A DNA stretch of 64,000 bases from Euglena gracilis. Taxonomy: Eukaryota > Euglenida > Euglenophyceae > Euglenales. Below the pieces are notes generated by a model. The model ran no database searches and was not told where the DNA came from. It worked only from the letters and a program-made list of their open reading frames with translations. Shown here in pieces: positions 10,581 through 23,500 of this stretch (position 1 is the stretch's first letter; each line of letters begins with the position of its first letter). The translations under genes were made by a program, and so were the position numbers. The stretch covers positions 70,002,670-70,066,669 of the forward strand of contig CP154954.1 in assembly GCA_039621445.1 (NCBI GenBank), written 5' to 3'.

Positions 10581-13510
10581 GGGTAGGGAGCACTTTTTTG
10601 GTTAAAAAAAACAGCCCAAAATGACATTTTTGGAAATTCTTTTCAGAAGTTCTGACCAAGTCCATAGCGAAATTTCACACATCAAAATTTCCCCCAACCA
10701 TCAAAACGGTGAAGTTCATTGGTGAACTTCACCGGGTGAGGAGGGTCCACAGCCTCCCCCCCACCCTTGCCTAACCTCCTTCCCCGCACAGGACTTCCCC
10801 GGGACTTTGATAAACCCAGTGTTGCAGGGAAGGGATTTCTGAGACATGCCACTGTTGGGTTGGTCCCCTTGGGGATGCTTGCCTTTGGATACCGTGTTAC
10901 TGGGATGGGGGCACGGTTTCCAGTTAGATGGACCCATTGTCTCAGTGGAGTTATCCGGGCAAGCCCTCCTGGTGAAGGATGCCCACGGGAGAGATGCCCC
11001 GGGGGAGATGCCATTGGCGATCCCCGATTTTGACATTCCCGATCTCCCCGCAAAAAACTCTTTGGGACTGGCCTTCCAACCGACAGATGTCACTGGGAAA
11101 AATGCCCTGCGAAAGATGGGACAGGGCACAAAACAGAACCAAGCAGAAAATACAGCAACTGGCAGTAGCTGTTAAATCTGCTGGTAGGCCTTGGGGGGGC
11201 CAATGGGCAAGTGCCAGAAAAATCATCATCTTCACATAGGATAAAAGGCCAGGCCGAGCCGGGTGGACCACAGCGTTCCTTGGCCACCGGTTGGGGGTTA
11301 AATTGCGGAGTGTTGCAGATATTTTGGGGGGGGGGTATTCCAAGGTAACAGTTCCCACGAACGGTGGTGGGGCGAACAGAGTCCACAAGAGTGACACAGC
11401 CTACTGGATTTGAGAGTTCAGGGGAGTAAGGCTATATACAGAAGTGGCAGTCTGAACGAGGTAAAGGAGAAGGCACGGAAGAGGGGTGAGTTCAGTGGCA
11501 GGTGCAGGAGGGAGGGAGGTAGTTGGCAGGCTTGTTGCGCTTTTTTTTTTGGCAGGCTTGTTGCGCGTGCGATGTGCAGATCTCTTTCGGAATCGCCATT
11601 TCAATTCGCGCGGAAATACCCGCGTCTTCCATGTCCTGAAAAGCTGGAGTGAATTTCACATGTGACATGAAGGGATGGAGTAATTCTGTTTGAAAAAAGC
11701 CATACCCGTGGCATTAAAATTGTTATTTTCGGAAGGAAGAGCAAACTTTGCAAAACAAAGAATTCAACCCCCTGAAGTCCAGGCTGCTCATGCGAATCTT
11801 CAGTCAAAATTACGTTAACCTCACAACTTTATCATTCATCCCCCCTCCCCCCTTCGTCCCCCCCTCCCAGATGCTGGCTGGGCACATTTGGCCATTCAAA
11901 GGAAAATGCCTACAGATTTGGATGCGTCAAGCTGGCACGTTTGGGGGGTTTGGCCGCCCCCCCCCCCCCGGCCACACCCCACCGCGTCCCAAGCCGGGGG
12001 GGGGGAAGGTTGAATTTATCAACACGTTTCTGTCCTTCAGTCGGCACGATTTGACAAGTACTTTTCATCAAAAGTTGAAATGAACATTTTGAAGTGAAAA
12101 AAGATGACATTCCATCATTGTCAGCCCCATGCCTCCAGCCATCGGTGCTGAAATGGCCATTTTGGGATGAACAGATGACATTTTATTGTCAGCCCCACAC
12201 CTGCAGGGTATAAAGTGTGTTGGTTTTCTTCCACCCACCCCGAGATTTTGGGGTGAAAGCCTGGCCGTTGGGTAAAACTCTGGGTTGACGTTTGGGGTTG
12301 CCGGTGTGAAGTATTTTTTGAATTGTTCCAAATTTCGGCAAATCACCCCTGACTCTCTGTTCAGGTCGGGCTTCCTTGTGTGTCCAGAAATCCGCAATTA
12401 ATGGAACCTTTCGGAAGCTCAAATTGGCTTCATTTGGGGGGGGGTGTCGCAGGGGTTGGGGGTCACGGGGAAACACCCCCCACATCCAATGCAAGACTCA
12501 AAGTGGCCACCCTCCAGGCACCATGGGACCAAAAAAATGCCCACTCTTGGCAACACAAGGGATTTGTTATTTGAAGACCCTACCCTTATGCCCAAAGTGC
12601 TTAGAGAATCCTAATCTTGATCTGAAGCCAGGCCGCACCATGCCGCCACAACTTCAAACTGCCCATGCTCTCCCCGTCTCCCCCTTTACCACTCGACCCC
12701 CGGGGGGGGGGGGCTTGAAAAAAGGTGCTGGCTGGCTGGACCCCCCAGGGGCCCGTATGGACCCCCCTCAGCACACGCCACGACGCGCTGTTTTTGCAGC
12801 CTGGCAAAGCTGGGATGGTGTGAAAAAAGATGTGTCGAATTTTTTTGAAGAGGTGTAAAAGTGGCGAAAATTGGCATTTTTGAGGTTGTTTTTTTTTGGG
12901 ATTTTCACCTCAAATATTTGGCGGATGAAATGCACTGCAGCTGGATTTGGGTGTTTGCCTGTTTTCGGGTTCCCTGAACTGGGGGGGGGGTGTCCAGCCA
13001 TCACCTTTGTTCCAGCCATGCAAAAATTCAGCGTCAAATCAGCAACCTTGTCAGAAATTTTTGTCCCAACTAGGGATGAGAAATGGGGGGGGCACAATTT
13101 ACACACTTTTCAAAAAGCTTTTTCTTTCCAGTCTCGGGGGGAGGGCGCCCCCCCCCTACTTCTACACCTATGGGGGGGTCCAGCTGGCCGGCTGGAAAAA
13201 GGTTTCTGGCTGTAGCATCAAAAAATATCGTATGGGGGGTGCAACAGTGCAAATATCGCAATCACATTTTTTTCACCCATAATGCCTATTTGATGGCAGA
13301 TTTGGGTAAATTCTTAATTTTGCGGGTTGAAATTTTGACACTTGGGGTTGTTGATTCCCAACAAACTGATGTGTCAAAAATTCTTTTGATTCCCTAACTT
13401 GTGGGAATTTGTGGTATTTGTGGGGGTGATGTCAGCATAGCGAGTCAAAATCCTCATCCCCCCGCGACCAAGTCACGTCCGGTCACGCCAATATTTGTAT
13501 CTGATACAAA
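10581..13510. other. Mostly unique sequence, no supported gene
   Basis: Some mid-size open frames exist (for example plus 10846-11175) but none resembles a known protein, and GATGCC-type repetition explains part of that one. Short duplications are visible: GGCAGGCTTGTTGCGC at about 11527 and 11551, and a pair of GATGACATT...ATTGTCAGCCCCA segments at about 12103 and 12173. Poly-G and poly-C runs are frequent. Confidence 0.45.
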
Positions 13511-13581
13511 AACTGTGTTTAGAACGCCGGTTCGGGCGTGAAACACGGCTTCACGCACGAACCGGCGTTCTGAACACAGTT
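13511..13581. repeat. Long hairpin with AACGCCGGTTCGGGCG core
   Basis: Arms 13511-13542 and 13550-13581 are complementary at 30 of 32 positions around a 7-base loop. The core GAACCGGCGTTC word recurs at 13620 and many times at 14280-14490 and 16525-16615, so this is one member of a dispersed hairpin family. Confidence 0.85.
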
Positions 13582-14067
13582 GTTGAAACCATGGATGAGG
13601 GGCTCTGGCTTCACGCCCGAACCGGCGTTCAAGGAATCACGGCCAATTTCGCCCTAAATACCCATTTTTTGAACCTTTTTGAGCATTTTTGACCTCCTTT
13701 GGGAGAATGGCGATGCCGATTGGCCGATTGAAGTTTTCATATATCTGATACCATGTTACTCGAAAGCTCTTCTCAAGGGCTTTTGACAGATGGCCACAGA
13801 ATTCCGCAATAATGCACACAGCGCTTATTTTCAGCGATCGTGTATTCCAAAATTTGACATCTTAATTTGTGAAATCTCACACCTCAGGTGCTATTCATAT
13901 CAATCGAAAGCTCTCCCCAAGACCTTTCGCTTGGTACCCTCAAAACTCAGCCACACTGCACAGCGCCCTGAAAATCGCCGATCGCATGTTCCGTCCGACG
14001 CTTTTCGCAAATTCCAAAATACACTTTTCACCTGATATGCTGCCCCTTGATCGATAGCCCTTCTCAA
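13582..14067. other. Non-coding, degenerate repeats
   Basis: Three related segments (TCGAAAGCTCTTCTCAAGGG, TCGAAAGCTCTCCCCAAGAC, TCGATAGCCCTTCTCAAGGG at about 13758, 13904 and 14050) give a degenerate tandem repeat of about 146 bp. No gene seen. Confidence 0.55.
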
Positions 14068-14750
14068 GGGCTTTCAGCAATGGCCTTAGATTTCAGCCGT
14101 GCTGCATGGTATTCTATTTCAGAAATCTCTCAAGTTTTGGCCAAATGGAAATTGTTGCACAAAAAACCCCAATTTCTGGCCAAATCCCCCCAAAAACTGC
14201 TCAGATATGATTGCTACAAACCATTTTGGACACTTTTTGGCACTTTTCATTTTGGGTCCCCAGACGCCGTCTTCCCGCCCGAACCGGCGTTCTGGACGCC
14301 GGTTTGGCGCAGAAATTTCCCGCCCGAACCGGCGTTCTGGACGCCGGTTTGGCGCAGAAAATTCTGCACCGAACCGGCGTTCTGGGACGCCGGTTCGGGC
14401 GTGAAGCCAGAGCCCCAACACACGGTTTCAAACCGTGTCTGGGGCTGGCTTCACGCCCGAACTGGCGTCCCAGATGCCGGTTCAGGCGTGAAGCAGGCAT
14501 CTGGGGGAAAAATAAAAATAAAATAAAAATAAAAAGGGTACAAATCTGTTATGGTGCAACGCACCCCCCCCCCTTTCGGTTGTGGTACGACGCCTTGTTT
14601 TCCTCTTCCAGGGGCACTCTGTAGGGTTATTGGGAGGAAGGTTAGGATTTGGAGTTGTCATTGTTTTTTAGACGTTTTTCGAATTCCGCCAAATTTAGGA
14701 TGTCCAGGTTCTCTATGTTCAGGATGGCAAATCCCCTTTCAGGCCAAAGG

Positions 14751-15389
14751 CAGGGGGGGGGAAATGCGTTTCGCATTTTTTCGCATTTTTGCGCATTTTT
14801 TGCGCATTTTTTCAAATTTTCCAAAAATGCGCATTTTTGCGCATTTTTTCGCATTTTTTGCGCATTTTTTCGTTCTTTTCAGCACATTTTTTTTGCTTTT
14901 TGGCACATTTTTTCGTGATTTTCCAAAATTTTCGCATTTTTTGACCATTTTTGCAATTTTTTGCAAAAATTTGAAATTTTTGACTTTTTTTGAAACGTAC
15001 ATTTTCGTCATTATTCTACATAATTTCTTCAAATTTGGTGCCATTTTTGCATGTTTTTGGGTACCACCCCCCCCCCCATATTGTCCCACCGACCTCTCCC
15101 CAGGAGGCCCGACGGGACAATATGGGGGGGGGGGACAATATGGGGGTACCAAAGGAAATTTCATTGACCGAGCCAAAAAAACCCCTCGTCGGCCGGGCCG
15201 AGGGACAATATGGGGGGGGGGGACAATATGGGGGGGGGGGGGGGTAATTTTTGCATTTTCGTGATTTTTGCACATTTTTTCTCGGATTTTGCACATTTTT
15301 GCGCATTTTTTCCCAAAATGCGCATTTTTTGCGCATTTTTTTGCGCATTTTTTCCGAGGCCGGGCGAGCGCATTTCCCCCCCCCCCCTG
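14751..15389. mobile_element. Nested element with CAGGG...CCCTG ends
   Basis: The left end CAGGGGGGGGGAAATGCG and the right end CGCATTTCC...CCCTG are inverted repeats, and both sides are flanked by CAAAGG (14745-14750 and 15390-15395), a 6-bp target-site duplication. The interior is made of GCGCATTTTT repeats and poly-G/poly-C stem-loops built on ACAATATGGGG (15060-15243). CAGGG-type ends are typical of hAT elements, but those usually make 8-bp duplications, so the class is uncertain. Confidence 0.7.
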
Positions 15390-15645
15390 CAAAGGGTCGT
15401 CGGGCTTTATTTTTCTGTTTTTTCTACTGTCTTTGGGTTTCCTTGTGTGTGCCAAGGAACGGCAGGGCCATGTCCAAACCCAGGCGCAAAATTTTGAGCT
15501 TGCCCGTGGGGTTTTCCACATGGTGGCAAGGACAACCCAGGCAAAAGGACCAACGAAAAGGGCTCATTGCGGGAAATTGGTGATGGATTTTTTGATGGTC
15601 GCCAGCGACTGGTCGCTAGCGACTGTTGGTGATGGCCTACCGACC

Positions 15646-15683
15646 ATTGGTGGTCGGGCCAACTAGTCGGCCCGACCACCAAT
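15646..15683. repeat. Perfect 15-bp inverted repeat
   Basis: ATTGGTGGTCGGGCC at 15646-15660 is exactly complementary to 15669-15683, with an 8-base loop. It lies inside the fold-back element, with further GTCGCTAGCGAC-type palindromes just upstream. Confidence 0.8.
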
Positions 15684-15856
15684 AATAAGGCCACCCCCCC
15701 CCCCATAAAAAAAGTTTTTAAGCCCCAAAAAATCATTCAAATATGAAGGAAGATGACTTGAAACCCACCCAGATGTCTTCCAAAACCCCCATTCGGGAAT
15801 CAACTCGCAAAATTTTGGGTAAAAACCTCTTATTGGGGCTGTTCTGTGGAAGGCGC

Positions 15857-16200
15857 CCGTGCAAGGCAAGGATGACGGGAACACCTTCAGCGCCCTTGGT
15901 CGTCTGGCGGGGGGGGGGGATGCCGCCCCTTTTGCGTGCAAGGCAAGGATGGCCGAAACGCGTACCCTAATGAACTTAGTCGGCCTTCGGCCTCCTCTCA
16001 GGGGGGGGGGGGCTGCCGCCCCCCAACCCGTCCTCCAATGACAAAATCCCCTTGTATGTGTGCAAGGCAAGGATGGCCAAAACACGCACCTTAATGAACT
16101 TAGTTGGCTCCTCAGGCGGGCGGGCCTGGCTCCAACACCAAAACCCCCTTCTGTGTGCAAGGCCAGGATGGCCATGGGTATGGGCCTGGCCATGGGTAAA
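15857..16200. repeat. Degenerate tandem repeat, GTGCAAGGCAAGGATGGCC
   Basis: Four copies of the word GTGCAAGGCAAGGATG, with changes, at about 15858, 15938, 16060 and 16156. Two are followed by TAATGAACTTAGT(C/T)GGC. Spacing is irregular (about 80-120 bp). No gene seen. Confidence 0.65.
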
Positions 16201-17276
16201 CGCCGCAAAATAACCTCCCGAAAGGCGGTTGTGGGGTGACTGCCGTCCCTCCACACCGCTGATGAATTTTGGTAATGGTTTTCACAGAACAAGGCTGGAT
16301 TGAGGTTGAGGTATTGAGGTTGAGGTTGAGGTTGAGGTTTTCCAACCTTCATCTTTCCTCGATGTCACCTCAATGCCAAAATCCAAAAGAAAATGACTCA
16401 ACAACAAAAAGCTTTGAAAAAAGTGTTACAAAGAGAGGCAAATTACATGGATTTTTTCAAGAATTGGGCAGTTGGTCACTTATCTCAAGTATTGAAACCG
16501 TGTGTTGGGGCTCCGGCTTCACGCCCGAACCGGCGTCTGGGACGCCGGTTCGGGCGGGAAATTTCTGCGCCGAACCGGCGTCCCAGACGCCGGTTCGGGC
16601 GCGAAACCGGCGTCTGGGGGACCCAAAATAAAAAAGTGCCAAAAAGTGTCCAAAAGGGTTTGTAGACAGGTGGCAATTATATTTGAGCAGTTTTTGGGTG
16701 GTCTTGGGCCAGAAATTGGGGGTTTTTGAGGAACAATTTCCTTTTGGCCAATTTTCGAGAATTTCTGAAATAGAATACCACGCAGCATGGCAGAAATCTA
16801 AGGGCTGAGCCAGCAGCCCTTTTTCCAGTCGGAGGCTGGACCCCCCCGGGGGGGGGGGGGGGGGCTGGTGGGTATCCCGCTGGAGGCCGGATTTCCCCCA
16901 ATTTTTGGCAGGAAGCCGCAGAAATAAAAATGGACCCAAAATTTGCCCCCAAAAGTGGGTCCCCTTGAGCCCCCTCACCCCAATGAGGTGGGTGGGTGGC
17001 TCCAGACCCCCCCTCCACCCCTGGGTCTAAAAAGAAAACCCTCTGGTCAGCAAATTTTGGTTGTCTTGAACACAAGGGGAGGGGGTAATTGGGTTTTTTT
17101 GCCCGGAATTCAACAATGTATTGCTCCTGGTGCACAGCGATCAGATTTTTGAGTATTTTAGTCATTGCTGTGTACTCTGCCCAAATCCAAGAGATAACGG
17201 GTTTCAATATTATCATCAATTATAGCACGAGCTTGGCGAGGTAATTGAATTCTCAAGGGCAATTCAAAGGAAGCTT

Positions 17277-17516
17277 ATGACACTGAGCCACAACTTTGCG
17301 AATGTGCATATTGTATGCACACACAGCACGTGGGGTGTCAGTGTAATTACAACTGAAAAGTTGAGGAAGATGTATGGGGAGGATTTACAGCCATGCCAGC
17401 GTTTGCGTCGCTTGCACAATGCAATGCGTTGTTTGAAGGGCATGGTAGATTGTCACCTACAAGATAGCTGCGTACAAATTTTAATGGAAAAGGAGGACGG
17501 GAAGGCGCATTATTAA
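17277..17516 (+). CDS. Unrecognised short ORF beside the satellite array
   Basis: The 79-residue frame opens with ATG, and the frame stays open upstream to a stop at about 17229. Its middle part (VITTEKLRKMYGEDLQ, then RLRRLHNAMRCLKGMV) has balanced, protein-like composition, unlike the low-complexity frames around it. No domain is recognised. It ends about 95 bp before the satellite array begins. It could be the end of a degraded gene, an exon or a chance frame; there is no splice or homology support. Confidence 0.25.
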   Translation: MTLSHNFANVHIVCTHSTWGVSVITTEKLRKMYGEDLQPCQRLRRLHNAMRCLKGMVDCHLQDSCVQILMEKEDGKAHY

Positions 17517-20500
17517 AACAGTTCTGGGAACAAAGGCAGAACGGGATGTACACGAAATGAGGGATTGCGGTTGCCCAGCAAGCTGGAGGTTTCGGAGACC
17601 ACGATACACGCGCTCGGTTCTCTCCGCCAGGCTTTCGTCGCCCTGTAGCCAATGATGAGCCCCCGCTTGCCACTCCTCTTTGATGCCACAAGTGAGATGG
17701 GTAGCGCACCTGATAGCGTCTGTATGGGCATGCTGGGTGCCCGGTTGGCGAGCCGGGGGGTTGGGGTGTGGCTCGTCGCCGGGGTGTGGACGGACCTTGG
17801 CCAGTCTGGGTCTCCCCGTCACGCTTGGCGTAGCAACTACAATACGGGGGTGTGGCGGGGTGTCCCGGGGGTGCGCGGTTTTTGCAGGCAATGCGGCACG
17901 CAGTTTGCAGCCCATGCCACTGCGTACACACCGCTGCCCAGCCTTGGCAGCATGTCGTCCGAAAGGCATGGCAGACGCACGGGAGGTTCTGCCGGGTTGT
18001 CTTTTTTCATCCTCCCTCCACCCCTGTCCCCGACTGAATGCCTGTACTGGCATTGAAACATGATGACCCCATTCTAACCCAGCTCGATGACGCCGGTGTG
18101 ATTATTCCTTTTGTTCCCTGTTGGGCTGACGGATGTGCGTGGGGCGGTGGTTGTGCGCTGCGCTCGGTTGTCTCCGCCAGGCTTTCGTCGCCCTGCAGCC
18201 AATGATGAGCCCCCGCTTGCCACTCCTCTTTGATGCCACAGATGAGATTCGTAGCGCGCCTGATAGCGTCTGTATGGGCATGCTGGGTGCCCGGTTGGCG
18301 AGCCGGGGGTATGGGGTGTGGCTCGTCGCTGGGGTGTGGACGGACCTTGGCAGACCTTTCTGGGTGTCCCCGTCACGCTTGGCGTGGGGAGCAACTGCAG
18401 GACGGGGGTGTGGCGGGGTGTCTCGGGGGTGCGCGGTTTTTGCAGGCAATGCGGCATGCAGATTGCAGCCCATGCCACTGCGTATACGCCGCTGCCCAGC
18501 CTTGGCAGCACGTTGTCCGAAAGGCATGGCAGACGCACGTGTTGTTGTTTTTTTTTCATCCTCCCTCCACCCCTGTCCCCGATTGAATGCCTGTACTGGC
18601 ATTGAAACATGATGACCCCATTCTAACCCAGCTCGATGACGCCGGTGTGATTATTCCTTTTGTTCCCTGTTGGACTGACGGATGTGCGTGGGGCGGTGGT
18701 TGTGCGCTGCGCTCAGTTGTCTCCGCCAGGCTTTCGTCGCCCTGCAGCCAATGATGAGCCCCCGCTTGCCACTCCTCTTTGATGCCGCAAATGAGATTCG
18801 TAGCGCGCCTGATAGCGTCTGTATGGGCATGCTGGGTGCCCGGTTGGCGAGCCGGAGGGTTGGGGTGTGGCTCGTCGCCGGGGTGTGGACGGACCTTGGC
18901 GGACCTTTCTGGGTGTCCCCGTCACGCTTGACGTGGGGAGCAACTGCAGGACGGGGGTGTGGCGGGGTGTCCCGGGGGTGCGCGGTTTTTGCAGCAATGC
19001 GGCATGCAGTTTGCAGCCCATGTCACTGCGTATACGCCGCTACCCAGCCTTGGCAGCATGTCGTCCGAAAGGCATGGCAGACGCACGGGAGGTTCTGCCG
19101 GTTGTTTTTTTCATCCTCCCTCCACCCCTGTCCCCGACTGAATGCCTGTACTGGCACTGAAACATGATGACCCCATTCTAACCCAGCTCGATGACGCCGG
19201 TGTGATTATTCCTTTTGTTCCCTGTTGGGCTGACGGATGTGCGTGGGGCGGTGGTTGTGCACTGCGCTCGGTTGTCTCCGCCAGGCTTTCGTCGCCCTGC
19301 AGCCAATGATGAGCCCCCGCTTGCCACTCCTCTTTGATGCCACAGATGAGATTCGTAGCGCGCCTGATAGCGTCTGTTTGGGCATGCTGGGTGCCCGGTT
19401 GGCGAGCCGGGGGGTTGGGGCATGGCTCGTCGCCGGGGTGTGGACGGACCTTGGCGGACCTTTCTGGGTGTCCCCGTCACGCTTGACGTGGGGAGCAACT
19501 GCAGGACGGGGGTGTGGCGGGGTGTCCCGGGGGTGCGCGGTTTTTGCAGCAATGCGGCATGCAGTTTGCAGCCCATGTCACTGCGTATACGCCGCTGCCC
19601 AGCCTTGGCAGCATGTCGTCCGAAAGGCATGGCAGACGCACGGGAGGTTCTGCCGGTTGTCTTTTTTTCATCCTCCCTCCACCCCTGTCCCCGATTGAAT
19701 GCCTGCACTGGCATTGAAACATGATGACCCCATTCTAACCCAGCTCGATGACGCCGGTGTGATTATTCCTTTTGTTCCCTGTTGGGCTGACGGATGTGCG
19801 TGGGGCGGTGGTTGTGCGCTGCGCTCGGTTGTCTCCGCCAGGCTTTCGTCGCCCTGCAGCCAATGATGAGCCCCCGCTTGCCACTCCTCTTTGATGCCAC
19901 AGATGAGATTCGTAGCGCGCCTGATAGCGTCTGTTTGGGCATGCTGGGTGCCCGGTTGGCGAGCCGGGGGGTTTGGGGTGTGGCTCGTCGCCGGGGTGTG
20001 GACGGACCTTGGCGGACCTTTCTGGGTGTCCCCGTCACGCTTGACATGGGGAGCAACTGCAGGACGGGGGTGTGGCGGGGTGTCCCGGGGGTGCGCGGTT
20101 TTTGCAGCAATGCGGCACGCAGTTTGCAGCCCATGTCACTGCGTATACGCCGCTGCCCAGCCTTGGCAGCATGTCGTCCGAAAGGCATGGCAGACGCACG
20201 GGTTGTTTTTTTTCATCCTCCCTCCACCCCTGTCCCCGATTGAATGCCTGCACTGGCATTGAAACATGATGACCCCATTCTAACCCAGCTCGATGACGCC
20301 GGTGTGATTATTCTTTTTGTTCCCTGTTGGGCTGACGGATGTGCGTGGGGCGGTGGTTGTGCGCTGCGCTCGGTTGTCTCCGCCAGGCTTTCGTCGCCCT
20401 GCAGCCAATGATGAGCCCCCGCTTGCCACTCCTCTTTGATGCCGAAGATGAGATTCGTAGCGCGCCTGATAGCGTCTGTTTGGGCATGCTGGGTGCCCGG

Positions 20501-23500
20501 TTGGCGAGCCGGGGGGTTGGGGTGTGGCTCGTCGCCGGGGTGTGGACGGACCTTGGCGGACCTTTCTGGGTGTCCCCGTCACGCTTGACGTGGGGAGCAA
20601 CTGCAGGATGGGGGTGTGGCGGGGTGTCTCGGGGGTGCGCGGTTTTTGCAGCAATGCGGCATGCAGTTTGCAGCCCATGTCACTGCGTATACGCCGCTGC
20701 CCAGCCTTGGCAGCATGTCGTCCGAAAGGCATGGCAGACGCACGGGAGGTTCTGCCGGTTGTCTTTTTTCATCCTCCCTCCACCCCTGTCCCCGATTGAA
20801 TGCCTGCACTGGCATTGAAACATGATGACCCCATTCTAACCCAGCTCGATGACGCCGGTGTGATTATTCCTTTTGTTCCCTGTTGGGCTGACGGATGTGC
20901 GTGGGGCGGTGGTTGTGCGCTGCGCTCGGTTGTCTCCGCCAGGCTTTCGTCGCCCTGCAGCCAATGATGAGCCCCCGCTTGCCACTCCTCTTTGATGCCA
21001 CAGATGAGATTCGTAGCGCGCCTGATAGCGTCTGTTTGGGCATGCTGGGTGCCCGGTTGGCGAGCCGGGGGGTTTGGGGTGTGGCTCGTCGCCGGGGTGT
21101 GGACGGACCTTGGCGGACCTTTCTGGGTGTCCCCGTCACGCTTGACATGGGGAGCAACTGCAGGACGGGGGTGTGGCGGGGTGTCCCGGGGGTGCGCGGT
21201 TTTTGCAGCAATGCGGCACGCAGTTTGCAGCCCATGTCACTGCGTATACGCCGCTGCCCAGCCTTGGCAGCATGTCGTCCGAAAGGCATGGCAGACGCAC
21301 GGGAGGTTCTGCCGGTTGTCTTTTTTCATCCTCCCTCCACCCCTGTCCCCGATTGAATGCCTGCACTGGCATTGAAACATGATGACCCCATTCTAACCCA
21401 GCTCGATGACGCCGGTGTGATTATTCCTTTTGTTCCCTGTTGGGCTGACGGATGTGCGTGGGGCGGTGGTTGTGCGCTGCGCTCGGTTGTCTCCGCCAGG
21501 CTTTCGTCGCCCTGCAGCCAATGATGAGCCCCCGCTTGCCACTCCTCTTTGATGCCACAGATGAGATTCGTAGCGCGCCTGATAGCGTCTGTATGGGCAT
21601 GCTGGGTGCCCGGTTGGCGAGCCGGGGGTTTGGGGTGTGGCTCGTCGCCGGGGTGTGGACGGACCTTGGCGGACCTTTCTGGGTGTCCCCGTCACGCTTG
21701 ACGTGGGGAGCAACTGCAGGACGGGGGTGTGGCGGGGTGTCCCGGGGGTGCGCGGTTTTTGCAGCAATGCGGCATGCAGTTTGCAGCCCATGCCACTGCG
21801 TATACGCCGCTGCCCAGCCTTGGCAGCATGTCGTCCGAAAGGCATGGCAGACGCACGGGTTGTTTTTTTTCATCCTCCCTCCACCCCTGTCCCCGACTGA
21901 ATGCCTGTGCTGGCACTGAAACATGATGACCCCATTCTAACCCAGCTCGATGACGCCGGTGTGATTATTCCTTTTGTTCCCTGTTGGGCTGACGGATGTG
22001 CGTGGGGCGGTGGTTGTGCGCTGCGCTCGGTTGTCTCCGCCAGGCTTTCGTCGCCCTGCAGCCAATGATGAGCCCCCGCTTGCCACTCCTCTTTGATGCC
22101 ACAGATGAGATTCGTAGCGCGCCTGATAGCGTCTGTATGGGCATGCTGGGTGCCCGGTTGGCGAGCCGGGGGTTTGGGGTGTGGCTCGTCGCCGGGGTGT
22201 GGACGGACCTTGGCGGACCTTTCTGGGTGTCCCCGTCACGCTTGACGTGGGGAGCAACTGCAGGACGGGGGTGTGGCGGGGTGTCCCGGGGGTGCGCGGT
22301 TTTTGCAGCAATGCGGCACGCAGTTTGCAGCCCATGCCACTGCGTATACGCCGCTGCCCAGCCTTGGCAGCATGTCGTCCGAAAGGCATGGCAGACGCAC
22401 GTGTTGTTTTTTTCATCCTCCCTCCACCCCTGTCCCCGACTGAATGCCTGTGCTGGCACTGAAACATGATGACCCCATTCTAACCCAGCTCGATGACGCC
22501 GGTGTGATTATTCCTTTTGTTCCCTGTTGGGCTGACGGATGTGCGTGGGGCGGTGGTTGTGCGCTGCGCTCGGTTGTCTCCGCCAGGCTTTCGTCGCCCT
22601 GCAGCCAATGATGAGCCCCCGCTTGCCACTCCTCTTTGATGCCACAGATGAGATTCGTAGCGCGCCTGATAGCGTCTGTATGGGCATGCTGGGTGCCCGG
22701 TTGGCGAGCCGGGGGTTTGGGGTGTGGCTCGTCGCCGGGGTGTGGACGGACCTTGGCGGACCTTTCTGGGTGTCCCCGTCACGCTTGACGTGGGGAGCAA
22801 CTGCAGGACGGGGGTGTGGCGGGGTGTCCCGGGGGTGCGCGGTTTTTGCAGCAATGCGGCATGCAGTTTGCAGCCCATGCCACTGCGTATACGCCGCTGC
22901 CCAGCCTTGGCAGCATGTCGTCCGAAAGGCATGGCAGACGCACGTGTTGTTTTTTTCATCCTCCCTCCACCCCTGTCCCCGATTGAGTGCCTGTATTGGC
23001 ATTGAAACATGATGACCCCATTCTAACCCAGCTCGATGACGCCGGTGTGATTATTCCTTTTGTTCCCTGTTGGGCTGACGGATGTGCGTGGGGCGGTGGT
23101 TGTGCGCTGCGCTCAGTTGTCTCCGCCAGGCTTTCGTCGCCCTGCAGCCAATGATGAGCCCCCGCTTGCCACTCCTCTTTGATGCCACAGATGAGATTCG
23201 TAGCGCGCCTGATAGCGTCTGTATGGGCATGCTGGGTGCCCGGTTGGCGAGCCGGGGGTTTGGGGTGTGGCTCGTCGCCGGGGTGTGGACGGACCTTGGC
23301 GGACCTTTCTGGGTGTCCCCGTCACGCTTGACGTGGGGAGCAACTGCAGGACGGGGGTGTGGCGGGGTGTCCCGGGGGTGCGCGGTTTTTGCAGCAATGC
23401 GGCATGCAGTTTGCAGCCCATGCCACTGCGTATACGCCGCTGCCCAGCCTTGGCAGCATGTCGTCCGAAAGGCATGGCAGACGCACGGGAGGTTCTGCCG

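Larger units (their letters stand above)
14068..16820. mobile_element. 2.75-kb fold-back (inverted-repeat) element
   Basis: The left arm, about 14068-14433, matches the reverse complement of about 16494-16820 over its full length at roughly 85 percent by eye. Shared words in order are GGTATTCTATTTCAGAAAT, AAAAACTGCTCA, TTTTGGACACTTTTTGGCAC, and then several GAACCGGCGTC hairpins. The arms enclose about 2 kb with no transposase-like frame. I see no clear target-site duplication. It could be a non-autonomous DNA transposon or a local inverted duplication. Confidence 0.75.

Noticed and set aside
10846-11175. Plus-strand frame of 109 codons with ELSGQALLVKDAHGRDAP
   Set aside because: Part of it comes from repeated GATGCC-type words, it has no recognisable domain, and no splice or start context supports it.
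14068-16820. Transposase gene inside the fold-back element
   Set aside because: Frames there come from GCGCATTTTT repeats and poly-G/poly-C tracts; none has a catalytic-looking or helix-turn-helix pattern.
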